20,516 nucleotides of DNA. It comes from a virus. The stretch spans positions 1-20,516 of the IMG/VR virus record IMGVR_UViG_3300042520_001715; one strand, written 5' to 3'. The notes beneath the pieces were generated by a model. The model was not told the origin of the DNA and did no database searches. It saw only the letters and a program-made list of their open reading frames with translations. The translations under genes and the position numbers were made by a program. Numbering within the stretch: the first letter of the stretch is position 1; each line of letters begins with the position of its first letter. Of this stretch, positions 14,115-20,516 are shown piece after piece.

Positions 14115-15721
14115 ACTGTCGCTCCAAGTATGTTGTCAGCCAATTCCTCAACACGTTCACCCCATGCCGCTGTGAGTTCTCCCACAGCGTCTGGCAATGC
14201 TTTTACGGCTGTGCGTCCCATCATTTCAATGAGTGCATCCTGCGATTGTCTGCAGTGCTCAGCAGCCGCATAAGGTGTGCCGCCAAGCTGTTCACACACA
14301 TCAGATAAGGTGTCCTGCCATTTCGCGTAGAATCGCTCTACGGCCGCTACCGGTGATTTTGTTTTCATTGCGGCCGCTACTCGCTGCTGCTCAATTGCAA
14401 GCAGTGGGCGAAGTCGGGAAACAATCGCCATTCGCTGGCGTGCGTCCGGCTCTAAATCGTCGTCGGGTTCAGGATTGTCTGGCACATCCTCCGGCTCATC
14501 GACTGGTTCAGTCACCGTGATGGCTGGATTTTTGTATTCATCCCCGCCTTCATACGGGTTCATTTCCAGTTTTTCGCGTGCCTCGTTAGGGCTCATCACC
14601 GTGGCTGCAATTAGTTTCGTCAAGTACTCCGCCTGTTTAAGCGGATCCATTCTCATCAGTGCGTTTGTGTTGAATTTGAAATAGTGCGTTTCACTAGTCA
14701 ACTGGCGTTCCGTCAGCAGCGATCGATTGCAGGCCGCTTCAATGTGCACCAGCCAGCGGTTTAGGCAGTTCGTCAGGTAGGCAAGATGCTTTTCAGCGAG
14801 GCTGTTGTAAGAAACGCTGGAATCGTCGCCGAGAATTTCCTCAAGACAGAACCACATCGCAGCTTCCTGCCGCTGGAACAGTCGCTGCTCGATCCATTGC
14901 GAGTCCTTGCCGGACATAGAGACCATATTGGCCTTAATGCCCTCGCGTAGCATCGCCGTTTTGCCGGTGTTTTCTGCTCCGTCGTGAGCCTCACGAAACA
15001 TCGACAAAAACTTTTTAGCTTCCTCCTCATTGCGGAACATTCCGCCAGGAGCTTCCAAAATAAGCGACCCGCTAAAGCCTTTTTTGGCGAGGTTCCTTAC
15101 CTGATCTTCTGCAGACAAGCCGGCGTCCAGACTGTTGCTCATGACTGCCGAAGCATTCAGCCCAGCGAGCCCGTTGAAACTGAGGCCGTGCACGAAAAAA
15201 ACGTCTTCATCTGGAAACCACACGGTTTGGCTGTCTTCCGTCACGCCGAGCAATTTCGCCAGCGGCTCATGCTTGCACAATACCGTGCCATGGTATCGCT
15301 TGCCCTCGTACCATTCGCTGCCGGAGCGGTCTGGCAATAGTGGATACAAGCCGACTGGCCGAGATCCTTCCCGCACAATCAGGCATCGCCAGTTACCGTA
15401 AAGCAGCAGGCTCGGCGCACCAAACATCTTCCATTCGGGAGCGGTCTGGTACTCGTTCGGGCGAGTATGAACAAGCTTATGCCCAGGGTGAGTACGCTCG
15501 ACTGTGCTGCCACGCTCGAGCCGTCGATGGCAGTTTATAGGCAACTGCGAAAAGTGCCCGGCAATCTTGTTGACTGCGTACCATACTGGCGCATATTCAA
15601 TTGCTCTTCGTGGCGTAACCTTAGAGTCGCCAAATTCCGGCGAAACGCCGAAAAAAGCACTCAAACCTGAGCCAATTCGTGTGATAAACCGTCTAAACAG
15701 GTCCATATTATGGGCTTTCAA
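14111..15721 (-). CDS. Portal protein, HK97 family
   Basis: The portal is the dodecameric ring at the capsid vertex through which DNA enters and to which the connector attaches. This 536-residue protein has family features near the N-terminus: PVWYAVNKIAGHFSQLPI at about 45-62, LVHTRPNEYQTAPEWK at about 83-98, and SLLLYGNWRCLIV at 104-116. After the conserved core comes an acidic Pro-rich linker (PEDVPDNPEPDDDLEPDA, about 410-427) and then a helical 110-residue C-terminal domain. That extension, with Arg/Glu/Ala-rich helices, makes the protein longer than a minimal HK97 portal and may reach into the capsid interior. It overlaps terL and the downstream methyltransferase-like gene by ATGA at both ends. 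Confidence 0.93.
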   Translation of the reverse strand: MKAHNMDLFRRFITRIGSGLSAFFGVSPEFGDSKVTPRRAIEYAPVWYAVNKIAGHFSQLPINCHRRLERGSTVERTHPGHKLVHTRPNEYQTAPEWKMFGAPSLLLYGNWRCLIVREGSRPVGLYPLLPDRSGSEWYEGKRYHGTVLCKHEPLAKLLGVTEDSQTVWFPDEDVFFVHGLSFNGLAGLNASAVMSNSLDAGLSAEDQVRNLAKKGFSGSLILEAPGGMFRNEEEAKKFLSMFREAHDGAENTGKTAMLREGIKANMVSMSGKDSQWIEQRLFQRQEAAMWFCLEEILGDDSSVSYNSLAEKHLAYLTNCLNRWLVHIEAACNRSLLTERQLTSETHYFKFNTNALMRMDPLKQAEYLTKLIAATVMSPNEAREKLEMNPYEGGDEYKNPAITVTEPVDEPEDVPDNPEPDDDLEPDARQRMAIVSRLRPLLAIEQQRVAAAMKTKSPVAAVERFYAKWQDTLSDVCEQLGGTPYAAAEHCRQSQDALIEMMGRTAVKALPDAVGELTAAWGERVEELADNILGATV

Positions 15722-17424
15722 ACGATGAATAGAGAACCTGTAGGACGTGATGGAGCTAACATCGCTAAGCGAATCCCCATCAACAAGGCTACCGCAGCGT
15801 CTATTTTCTCGCTCGAATTCCGCTTATCGGGCATCATTTTACCTTGTGCATTGCTGGTTGTCATCATGTTAAGTGCACACCAGCGTAATATGTTGTCAGT
15901 CTTGTCTGGAGTGAATCTGTTTTCGCGAATTGCCGCCGATAGCTCTTGCATCGGCTCATGAAATTGAAAGCAGTTCTGCGGCATTTTTATCACTTCCAGA
16001 CCTGCCTGTGATAGCTCATCACCTAATTGAGCTGCGTTGTATGGGTCATAGGCTACGGCACGAATTCCGATTTCGTCGGCAAGTTGCAAAAACACATCTC
16101 TGAGAGATGCAACGACGTATCGAACGACCGTCAATTCTCCGGTTGCGATCCATCCAGCCCATGGCTGTTTTTTTAGGTCTCGACTCGTTTCGTCGACGAT
16201 GAATGATTTTGTAAACCCCTCATATCGCCAGATGGTTTTCCCGTCATCGTCTTCGTCTACCGGAAACCTCGCTACAACACCGAAGCTTGCGAGGTCATCA
16301 CGGCCGCCAAGGTCGATTCCTGCAGTAATTGCGTCGGCGTCACGCCATGAGGACAGACTGTCAGCCATATCATCCCAATCGGCCGGCAGAATAAATCGTT
16401 CGTATGCCGACACCTTGCGATTGCAGTGGTATCGCGTGAAGCGATTAAGTTCTACCGGTGAGGTTTTCGCCTTTGCTGCCGCTTCCCTGAGCGACTCCAA
16501 ACCGATTGAAACGTGAATATTTGGATTGGCTTTCGGCCACAGCGATTCGTCCAGTGCGTCGTCGTTTTCATCCAGTTCAAATATGTAGGAAAAATAAGAC
16601 TCGTCTACGAAGTCGCCACGCACCACACCCGTTGCGTAGTTGTAATCCTCCTGCCAAAGCTGACTAGTATCGTCCCCTGCAGTAGTAAAGTCACCTATTA
16701 ACGGCTGAGAACGGTTGCCCGAACCAGTCATCATTGTGTCATAAAATTTACGATGATGTTCACGCCATGCGTGCTTTTCATCCATCAGCACCATGTGAGG
16801 ATTCAGTCCGTCAAACGGCTTATCGCTTCCAATGCAGTGGATGTACCCCTTGTTGTGACTGAACGTGATCTGCTTATTTATCGGAGTCGACAGGGCTTTT
16901 ACGTGCTCAGATTGTCCTCGCATGCGTTCGATTTCCGCATACATCACCTTCTGCACCTGTTCGCGCTTTGTCGCACACAACACCACTTCGGCGACATCTT
17001 CCGGCCGTCCCGTAAATGGGTTCACATCTGACATCGCGCCGAGTATTGCAATTCCTGAGCCAAGCGTAGATTTACCGTTCTTGCGTGCCATCGTCCAAAA
17101 GAAACGACGGAACCTGCGGGTTCTGTCAGCGCATCGCTTCCACCCAAAAATATTCCAGATCCCGAACAATTGCCAAGGCTCAAGCACAAAGGGCATTCCC
17201 GAACATTTGCCGATAGAGTGCTTCAGTATTTGAGGGAAAAAATCACAGCATGCGGTAGCGGCATCGAGCGAAAAATAGTACGGAAACTCACTGCTGTTTT
17301 GCCGTTCAAGATCGTCGAGGTATCGCTGAATTGCAGCACGATGCGACACACAAGACGCAATGCGACCGCTCAACACGTCCTTGACGTATTTGTCAACTGC
17401 CTTGTGTGCCTCATGCTTTTTCAT
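15718..17424 (-). CDS. terL: Terminase large subunit
   Basis: This 568-residue packaging motor couples ATP hydrolysis to DNA translocation into the procapsid and cuts the DNA. The Walker A region is ARKNGKST at 113-120. Walker B is MVLMDEKH at 211-218, where the Asp-Glu pair is the expected Mg/ATP site. The C-terminal RNase H-like nuclease shows acidic positions at D371 (AGIDLGGRDD), D460 (VAYDPYNA) and D542 (SSEKIDAAVAL), the normal three-Asp arrangement. Length and motif order fit the YmfN/HK97 class of large terminases. It overlaps terS at the start and the portal gene at the end, both by ATGA, so stoichiometry is set by coupling. No frameshift or missing catalytic residue is visible. Confidence 0.95.
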   Translation of the reverse strand: MKKHEAHKAVDKYVKDVLSGRIASCVSHRAAIQRYLDDLERQNSSEFPYYFSLDAATACCDFFPQILKHSIGKCSGMPFVLEPWQLFGIWNIFGWKRCADRTRRFRRFFWTMARKNGKSTLGSGIAILGAMSDVNPFTGRPEDVAEVVLCATKREQVQKVMYAEIERMRGQSEHVKALSTPINKQITFSHNKGYIHCIGSDKPFDGLNPHMVLMDEKHAWREHHRKFYDTMMTGSGNRSQPLIGDFTTAGDDTSQLWQEDYNYATGVVRGDFVDESYFSYIFELDENDDALDESLWPKANPNIHVSIGLESLREAAAKAKTSPVELNRFTRYHCNRKVSAYERFILPADWDDMADSLSSWRDADAITAGIDLGGRDDLASFGVVARFPVDEDDDGKTIWRYEGFTKSFIVDETSRDLKKQPWAGWIATGELTVVRYVVASLRDVFLQLADEIGIRAVAYDPYNAAQLGDELSQAGLEVIKMPQNCFQFHEPMQELSAAIRENRFTPDKTDNILRWCALNMMTTSNAQGKMMPDKRNSSEKIDAAVALLMGIRLAMLAPSRPTGSLFIV

Positions 17425-17915
17425 CCGCGTCCCATTCGTGCCATGATTTTGGCAAACGGATCCTCTTTTTCGTCATCGAGTTTCAGACTAGTCAATTTCT
17501 GCCGACTGGCTGGCGTCAGGCCCAACTCAGGCAGCAGTTTATTCATCTGCTCGCGAAACTTATTCATTTCTCCAACGTAAGCATTTTTTGCAATAAAGGT
17601 GTTTCCGGCTTTGTCGACTCCTTCAATTGCCAGTCCAGTGTTTGCGACCTGCTCACGTGCCTCCATCCATTTTGCATAAGCGGTGCAATACGCGATTAGT
17701 ATTTCTCGCGTGTCCGATGACAACACACCATTCAGTTTCAGGTCCGCACTTAACTCTGCCCACTTTTGCGATTCACGATCGTCAAACCAGTCCGGCATTT
17801 GTGGACATTTTCCATCCGCAACCGGAGCAGCCTTGTTCTTGCGTTTCGGATTCTTGCGAAACGCGCCCGTCGCTTCTTTGAGTTCAGCCGCTAACGGCTT
17901 TCTACCTCTCACCAT
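17421..17915 (-). CDS. terS: Terminase small subunit, P27 family
   Basis: The small terminase recognises phage DNA and recruits the large subunit for packaging. The start is taken at ATG 17915, giving 164 residues that begin MVRGRKPLAAELKEATG, the usual opening of P27-type small terminases; an ATG ten codons upstream is possible. The middle contains WFDDRESQKWAELSADL, a helical DNA-binding-like region with the conserved trailing W. The C-terminus has LGLTPASRQKL, a hallmark of the family, followed by a charged tail ending AKIMARMGRG. The gene overlaps terL by ATGA. The HNH gene lies 76 bases upstream. This order (HNH, TerS, TerL, portal) is classical for HK97-like cos phages. Confidence 0.9.
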   Translation of the reverse strand: MVRGRKPLAAELKEATGAFRKNPKRKNKAAPVADGKCPQMPDWFDDRESQKWAELSADLKLNGVLSSDTREILIAYCTAYAKWMEAREQVANTGLAIEGVDKAGNTFIAKNAYVGEMNKFREQMNKLLPELGLTPASRQKLTSLKLDDEKEDPFAKIMARMGRG

Positions 17916-17945
17916 TATTAAGAACCCCCAATTTTGTGGAGACAT

Positions 17946-17963
17946 GCCTGTGCATAAACAGGC
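17946..17963. repeat. Inverted repeat ahead of the small terminase gene
   Basis: GCCTGT and ACAGGC form a perfect 6-base inverted repeat around a 6-base spacer, inside the 76-base gap between the HNH and small terminase genes. No T-run follows on the minus strand, so it does not look like a terminator. It could be an RNA hairpin shaping translation of the terminase gene or a protein-binding site; neither is shown. Confidence 0.35.
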
Positions 17964-17991
17964 TATCAGGGACGACTGATCTCCAACATTA

Positions 17992-18327
17992 TCACCGCCC
18001 CCCTGCCTGTTGCCTCGCTAGCTCAATTGATCTATGACATGTGACACACAGTGCCATGAGGTTGCTCCATTGCAACCTAAGCCATGGTGCTTCTGTAATG
18101 GGCACTATGTGGTGCACTTCCTCTGCAGCAACAGCCTTACCATTATTCGCACACTCTGTGCACAGTGGATTGTCTTTAATGAAACGATCTCGCAATTGCT
18201 GCCAGTCCCAGCCATAGCCTGCCTGTGTTGTACCTTGCCTCGCTCTTTTCCTGCCACGGCCGCACTGTGTACACTCCTTGTTTCGCAGTGCAAGCACGGC
18301 ACCACATGCACACAGCTTTAGCGTCAT
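17992..18327 (-). CDS. HNH endonuclease (terminase-associated)
   Basis: This is a 111-residue nuclease. The start at ATG 18327 makes an ATGA overlap with the upstream gene; an in-frame start 11 codons earlier is less likely. Residues 6-22 carry a zinc-ribbon-like pair (CAC and CTQC). The HNH core has CTEC at 56-59, the His-His pair in EEVHHIVPI at 69-77, Asn in SNLMALC at 88-94 and CVTCH at 94-98, so the four structural cysteines and the catalytic His/Asn/His set are present. In HK97-type cos phages, an HNH protein beside the terminase is known to help cut concatemeric DNA during packaging. The position directly ahead of both terminase genes supports that role over a homing endonuclease, although homing cannot be excluded. 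Confidence 0.9.
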   Translation of the reverse strand: MTLKLCACGAVLALRNKECTQCGRGRKRARQGTTQAGYGWDWQQLRDRFIKDNPLCTECANNGKAVAAEEVHHIVPITEAPWLRLQWSNLMALCVTCHRSIELARQQAGGR

Positions 18328-18974
18328 GTGTCTGCCTTCGGTGCTGCTACCACACTGCACACCCCTTGCAGATACATGGTCATTGGTGCTGCTGCATCAC
18401 GTAGAGCGAACCGCAGTGTTCTCTCTGATGCTGTCACTGCAGACGGATACGCAAATGTCACGACGTTGTCACTCGTTCCACCGACGGAAATATCTGCATT
18501 GTCTACTGTCGCCACATCCAACCCTGACAAAGTTTCGAAAATAATCTTTAAAGTTTTTCCGCTGAGGTCTACAGCTGTGGTTCCATCGGATTGATATACA
18601 GTAATAGTCTGACTTATCGTCTCTCCGACTACGGGCACTAACGTCACTCCGGCACTTCTGTTTGCCACGATCCCTGTGGCTGGCAGGACTGTGACCACGG
18701 TTGATGCTGCACTTACCGGATACTCATCCTGCACCAGTGTGGACCCAACCGCCAACCACCCATCCCGCACCGGCCCGACCGCATCATGCAACCGTGCTGA
18801 AGCAATGGCTGAAATGCTTTCCGCAACCGTCGCGACGAATCGACCTGAAGACGCTGGAGACTCTGACAACGCATCGCCGCCAGTGTTGATTAACACGCCC
18901 GCGGTGGTGTAGAGGTAGAGCGTCAGGCCGGTTTCACCAGTAAGTTCTGGTGCTGTCCATGCAATGTCAGCCAT
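18324..18974 (-). CDS. BppU-like baseplate or fibre-connecting protein
   Basis: This 216-residue protein appears to have two beta-rich halves. Residues about 1-95 begin MADIAWTAPELTGETGLTLY and have the style of a small beta-sandwich. Residues about 105-216 include ETISQTITVYQSDGTTAVDL, then SGKTLKIIFET, ending in LRFALRDAAAPMTMYLQGVC. That order resembles the N-terminal domain of baseplate upper proteins (BppU family), which anchor receptor-binding proteins to the tail of lactococcal-type phages. The match is by pattern memory and not by alignment. It overlaps the preceding small gene by 8 bases and the HNH gene by ATGA. It would fit as an attachment platform for the fibre proteins encoded just upstream. 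Confidence 0.55.
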   Translation of the reverse strand: MADIAWTAPELTGETGLTLYLYTTAGVLINTGGDALSESPASSGRFVATVAESISAIASARLHDAVGPVRDGWLAVGSTLVQDEYPVSAASTVVTVLPATGIVANRSAGVTLVPVVGETISQTITVYQSDGTTAVDLSGKTLKIIFETLSGLDVATVDNADISVGGTSDNVVTFAYPSAVTASERTLRFALRDAAAPMTMYLQGVCSVVAAPKADT

Positions 18975-19131
18975 TGTCGGTCTCTGGTGTTGGTGGTGAT
19001 TTGAGTGCGTCGATCAGCGACAAAGCGGTGGCACCGATCTGCTGGGATTCTTCGAGCGACTTGCCCTGCTGCAGTGCCGCTGCACCGATGCGAACGAGCT
19101 GTTCAATCTGATTGATTTGTTCTGGTGTCAT
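18967..19131 (-). CDS. Small helical protein (54 residues)
   Basis: The start is taken at the ATG at 19131, which forms an ATGA overlap with the stop of the upstream gene; a start 13 codons earlier would overlap that gene by over 40 bases. The product is a short, mostly helical protein beginning MTPEQINQIEQLVRIGAAAL. It is Gln/Ala/Leu rich and ends in a Pro-rich tail (SPPTPETDNG). The heptad-like spacing of Ile and Leu suggests an amphipathic helix pair or oligomerisation helix. Its last 8 bases overlap the start of the BppU-like gene. No function can be assigned. Placement inside the fibre cassette suggests an accessory or chaperone of fibre assembly, with low certainty. Confidence 0.6.
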   Translation of the reverse strand: MTPEQINQIEQLVRIGAAALQQGKSLEESQQIGATALSLIDALKSPPTPETDNG

Positions 19132-19574
19132 GGGGTTGGTTCTTCTGGTTCTGAAGTAGGCACTTGCCATGCGGCTTTTAACTCTCCGACGATAATTCGG
19201 AACTGAGGGGTGCCCGGCGTTCCCTCAGTCGATAGCTCCCACGCAGGAGACAAGTATGCTTCCGGTAATATCGCTTCAGTGCCTTCTGCACCAAGCAACT
19301 GGGTACAGAGTGTTCTGATTGTAAGCAGGATCTCATATGCAGCTTCCCGCATCTGTACCAGAGATTGCAAATCGATGGCATCTACAACTTCCTGTTGTTC
19401 CGCCTGAGTGCGTGATGCACCTTTACCCGGCTCACTCACTGACCATGTGCTGTGATAACCATGCTTCAGATCCTGAATAATCTTCTGGACCGTCTGGTTG
19501 GCAAGGATCGTGATGTTGTCCGCTATCTGAACCGCTGGAAATGGTGTTGTCGGACGTGTGAAAATCTCTGTCAT
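19128..19574 (-). CDS. Hypothetical phage protein in the fibre cassette
   Basis: A 148-residue soluble protein starts at the ATG at 19574, chosen because AGGAG lies 7 bases upstream; a TTG two codons earlier lacks this spacing. The N-terminal third is Thr/Pro rich (TEIFTRPTTPFPAVQIADN). The middle (about 60-100) is predicted helical by eye, and the C-terminus ends in Pro/Glu-rich sequence (TSEPEEPTP). No catalytic motif, cysteine pair or membrane helix is visible. Two bases separate it from the upstream adhesin-domain gene and it overlaps the next gene by ATGA, so it belongs to the same operon. I do not recognise the family; a role in fibre assembly or attachment is suggested by position only. 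Confidence 0.65.
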   Translation of the reverse strand: MTEIFTRPTTPFPAVQIADNITILANQTVQKIIQDLKHGYHSTWSVSEPGKGASRTQAEQQEVVDAIDLQSLVQMREAAYEILLTIRTLCTQLLGAEGTEAILPEAYLSPAWELSTEGTPGTPQFRIIVGELKAAWQVPTSEPEEPTP

Positions 19575-19576
19575 GA

Positions 19577-20092
19577 TCAAACTCCTAATAGAGCCAGCAT
19601 TGCAGCTGGGTTTATGCTTGGGGAAGCTGCAGCAACGTAAGTGATGTCTAAGTACACCACGTCAACATCTACTAAAGAATCGGGAGAGGCACCGCTGTAA
19701 GTCAATTCGAAGGCTGGTGCCGAGCCGGCAATCTCCCCATACGATCCGGAAATTGACATGCTGATCCAGCCAAAAGACCCCGCAGGTTGAGAGCCAGCAA
19801 AGGTTCCAGTATACCATGTACCGTTGAGTCGAATACGCCCGGCACTTAGATATCCGTCGCCGTTCGAATCAGTCTGCATTCGCACCCACAGCACTGCGGC
19901 AGACATTGTGCCCGAAGCTGCCGGACTACCGAGCGACCACTGTTGAGCAGCACCGAGGGCTGTTTCAGAAATACCACAAGTCGCACCGTCCCCTGCTGCT
20001 GGTTGCGTCACAACATCATCGATATTCGCCGCATTAGTCACAGACCATACTGAATTGATGGCGGCTGATGGTCGTACAATTTCGCTTGGCAT
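19577..20092 (-). CDS. Beta-rich adhesin-domain protein, paralogous to the large adhesin
   Basis: This is a 171-residue protein with no signal peptide or membrane segment, rich in Gly, Ser and aromatic residues as in beta-sandwich proteins. Nearly its whole length matches residues about 75-247 of the 921-residue adhesin encoded at 134-2899. Shared anchors are RPxAxxNxVW, QPxAGDGxxC, QQWxL and the block DSNGDGYLSAGRIRLNGTW (DSNSDGTISSARVRLNGTW in the paralogue), followed by GWxSM and PAFE. The DSNxDG stretch looks like a calcium-binding-type turn, which is inference. The start ATG overlaps the stop of the upstream fibre-like gene as TGATG. The best guess is a stand-alone adhesion or spike domain on the virion. 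The family is not one I can name. Confidence 0.75.
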   Translation of the reverse strand: MPSEIVRPSAAINSVWSVTNAANIDDVVTQPAAGDGATCGISETALGAAQQWSLGSPAASGTMSAAVLWVRMQTDSNGDGYLSAGRIRLNGTWYTGTFAGSQPAGSFGWISMSISGSYGEIAGSAPAFELTYSGASPDSLVDVDVVYLDITYVAAASPSINPAAMLALLGV

Positions 20093-20516
20093 CAGTTCTT
20101 CCCCGTGTGCCAGCCCAGGTAAGTCCCCGAACCAGTTCGTTGAAACATGATGCTGTCAGTTTTATTAATCGCCGTGCTGATTGTCGGAGCCGCACCAGAG
20201 TCAGTCAGCCATGTGATGCCGGATGGCCATATCACAGTGCCCGGTGTACCTGACCCCGATGTTTGCAGGACCAGCAGGAATAACTGGTTCGCCGAGTCAC
20301 CTGAGAACGCGATTGTGATGTTGCCTGAAACAGGTCGAGTAACATGATGCAGGTTGCTGCCCGTGTCACTCAGCAGCAGCGTTGCCGTGGCAGCACCGGC
20401 GGGCGTGTAGGTGCTCCATGTAGGAGCATGTACCAGCGTTCGCTGCGTCTCACCTGATGCGTAAAACACCTGTGGGTTTCGTCGTGTCGTGCCATCCGAG
20501 CCACGGTAGACCAGAT
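20092..20516 (-). CDS. Fibre-tip-like structural protein, 5' end cut by the window edge
   Basis: The reading frame stays open from the right edge of the window to a TGA at 20092, giving about 141 visible residues. A GTG at 20469 could be read as a start, but the codons upstream of it are also open (LVYRGSDGTTRRNPQ), so I treat the gene as truncated by the window. The C-terminal part is rich in Gly, Ser and Thr, with the pattern GTVIWPSGITWLTDSG, a Thr-rich turn, a Phe in MFQRTGSGTY and a final GWHTGKN. This style is typical of C-terminal domains of phage tail fibres and receptor-binding proteins; the assignment rests on composition and motif style only. No catalytic motif or membrane segment is visible. 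Its stop overlaps the next start as TGATG, so the two are translationally coupled. Confidence 0.6.
   Translation of the reverse strand, partial: LVYRGSDGTTRRNPQVFYASGETQRTLVHAPTWSTYTPAGAATATLLLSDTGSNLHHVTRPVSGNITIAFSGDSANQLFLLVLQTSGSGTPGTVIWPSGITWLTDSGAAPTISTAINKTDSIMFQRTGSGTYLGWHTGKN

Noticed and set aside
17992-18360. Homing endonuclease inside an intron or intein.
   Set aside because: The HNH gene does not interrupt another gene and has the ATGA-coupled position and core expected of terminase-associated HNH proteins.
1-20516. CRISPR arrays, tRNA genes, integrase or attachment sites.
   Set aside because: No regular repeats with spacers, no cloverleaf-like sequence that I could see, and no recombinase-like frame.

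Overview
The window is the structural (late) region of a tailed double-stranded DNA phage or prophage with a long-tailed, HK97-type (siphovirus) plan. Every gene I can support lies on the minus strand, so it reads from the right end to the left. There is no integrase, repressor, tRNA or obvious host gene, so a free phage and an integrated prophage cannot be told apart. Base composition looks moderate. The families seen occur in many bacterial phyla and I would not name a host with confidence.

Layout in transcription order. (1) 20516-18324: a fibre/adhesin cassette. It holds a 5'-truncated fibre-tip-like protein, a 171-residue beta-rich protein, two small unknown proteins and a BppU-like protein. 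(2) 18327-17421: an HNH endonuclease and a P27-like small terminase. (3) 17424-12824: large terminase, portal, a methyltransferase-like gene and a ClpP-like maturation protease. (4) 12823-12288: a strong intrinsic terminator, a 63-residue gene encoding two CxxC knuckles around a membrane segment, and a near-consensus sigma70-type promoter. (5) 12281-8645: HK97-fold major capsid, tandem hairpins, an unknown beta-rich protein, a glycosyltransferase-like gene, a small conserved connector-region protein overlapped by a phiE125 gp8-like connector, and the head closure protein. (6) 8645-4518: HK97 gp10-like and DUF3168 tail completion proteins, a tail tube candidate, a tail assembly chaperone pair joined by a probable -1 frameshift, and a tape measure protein. 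(7) 4518-1: a DUF2190-like small protein, two unknown tail-tip proteins, a 921-residue adhesin, and the start of one more gene that runs off the left edge.

How the genes work together. HNH and terminase cut and package DNA through the portal. The protease matures the capsid. Connector and completion proteins join head to tail. The chaperone pair and tape measure build a tail of roughly 85 nm, estimated from tape length. The tip proteins and adhesins recognise the host. Most junctions overlap by ATGA, TGATG or TAATG, indicating tight translational coupling. The main breaks are around 12.3-12.8 kb (terminator and promoter), 10.83-10.93 kb (hairpins after capsid) and 17.92-17.99 kb.

The most notable points are the probable frameshifted chaperone, an adhesin domain present both as a stand-alone gene at the right end and inside the large adhesin at the left end, sugar- and methyl-transferase genes embedded in the head operon, and the isolated zinc-knuckle membrane gene between a terminator and the capsid promoter.
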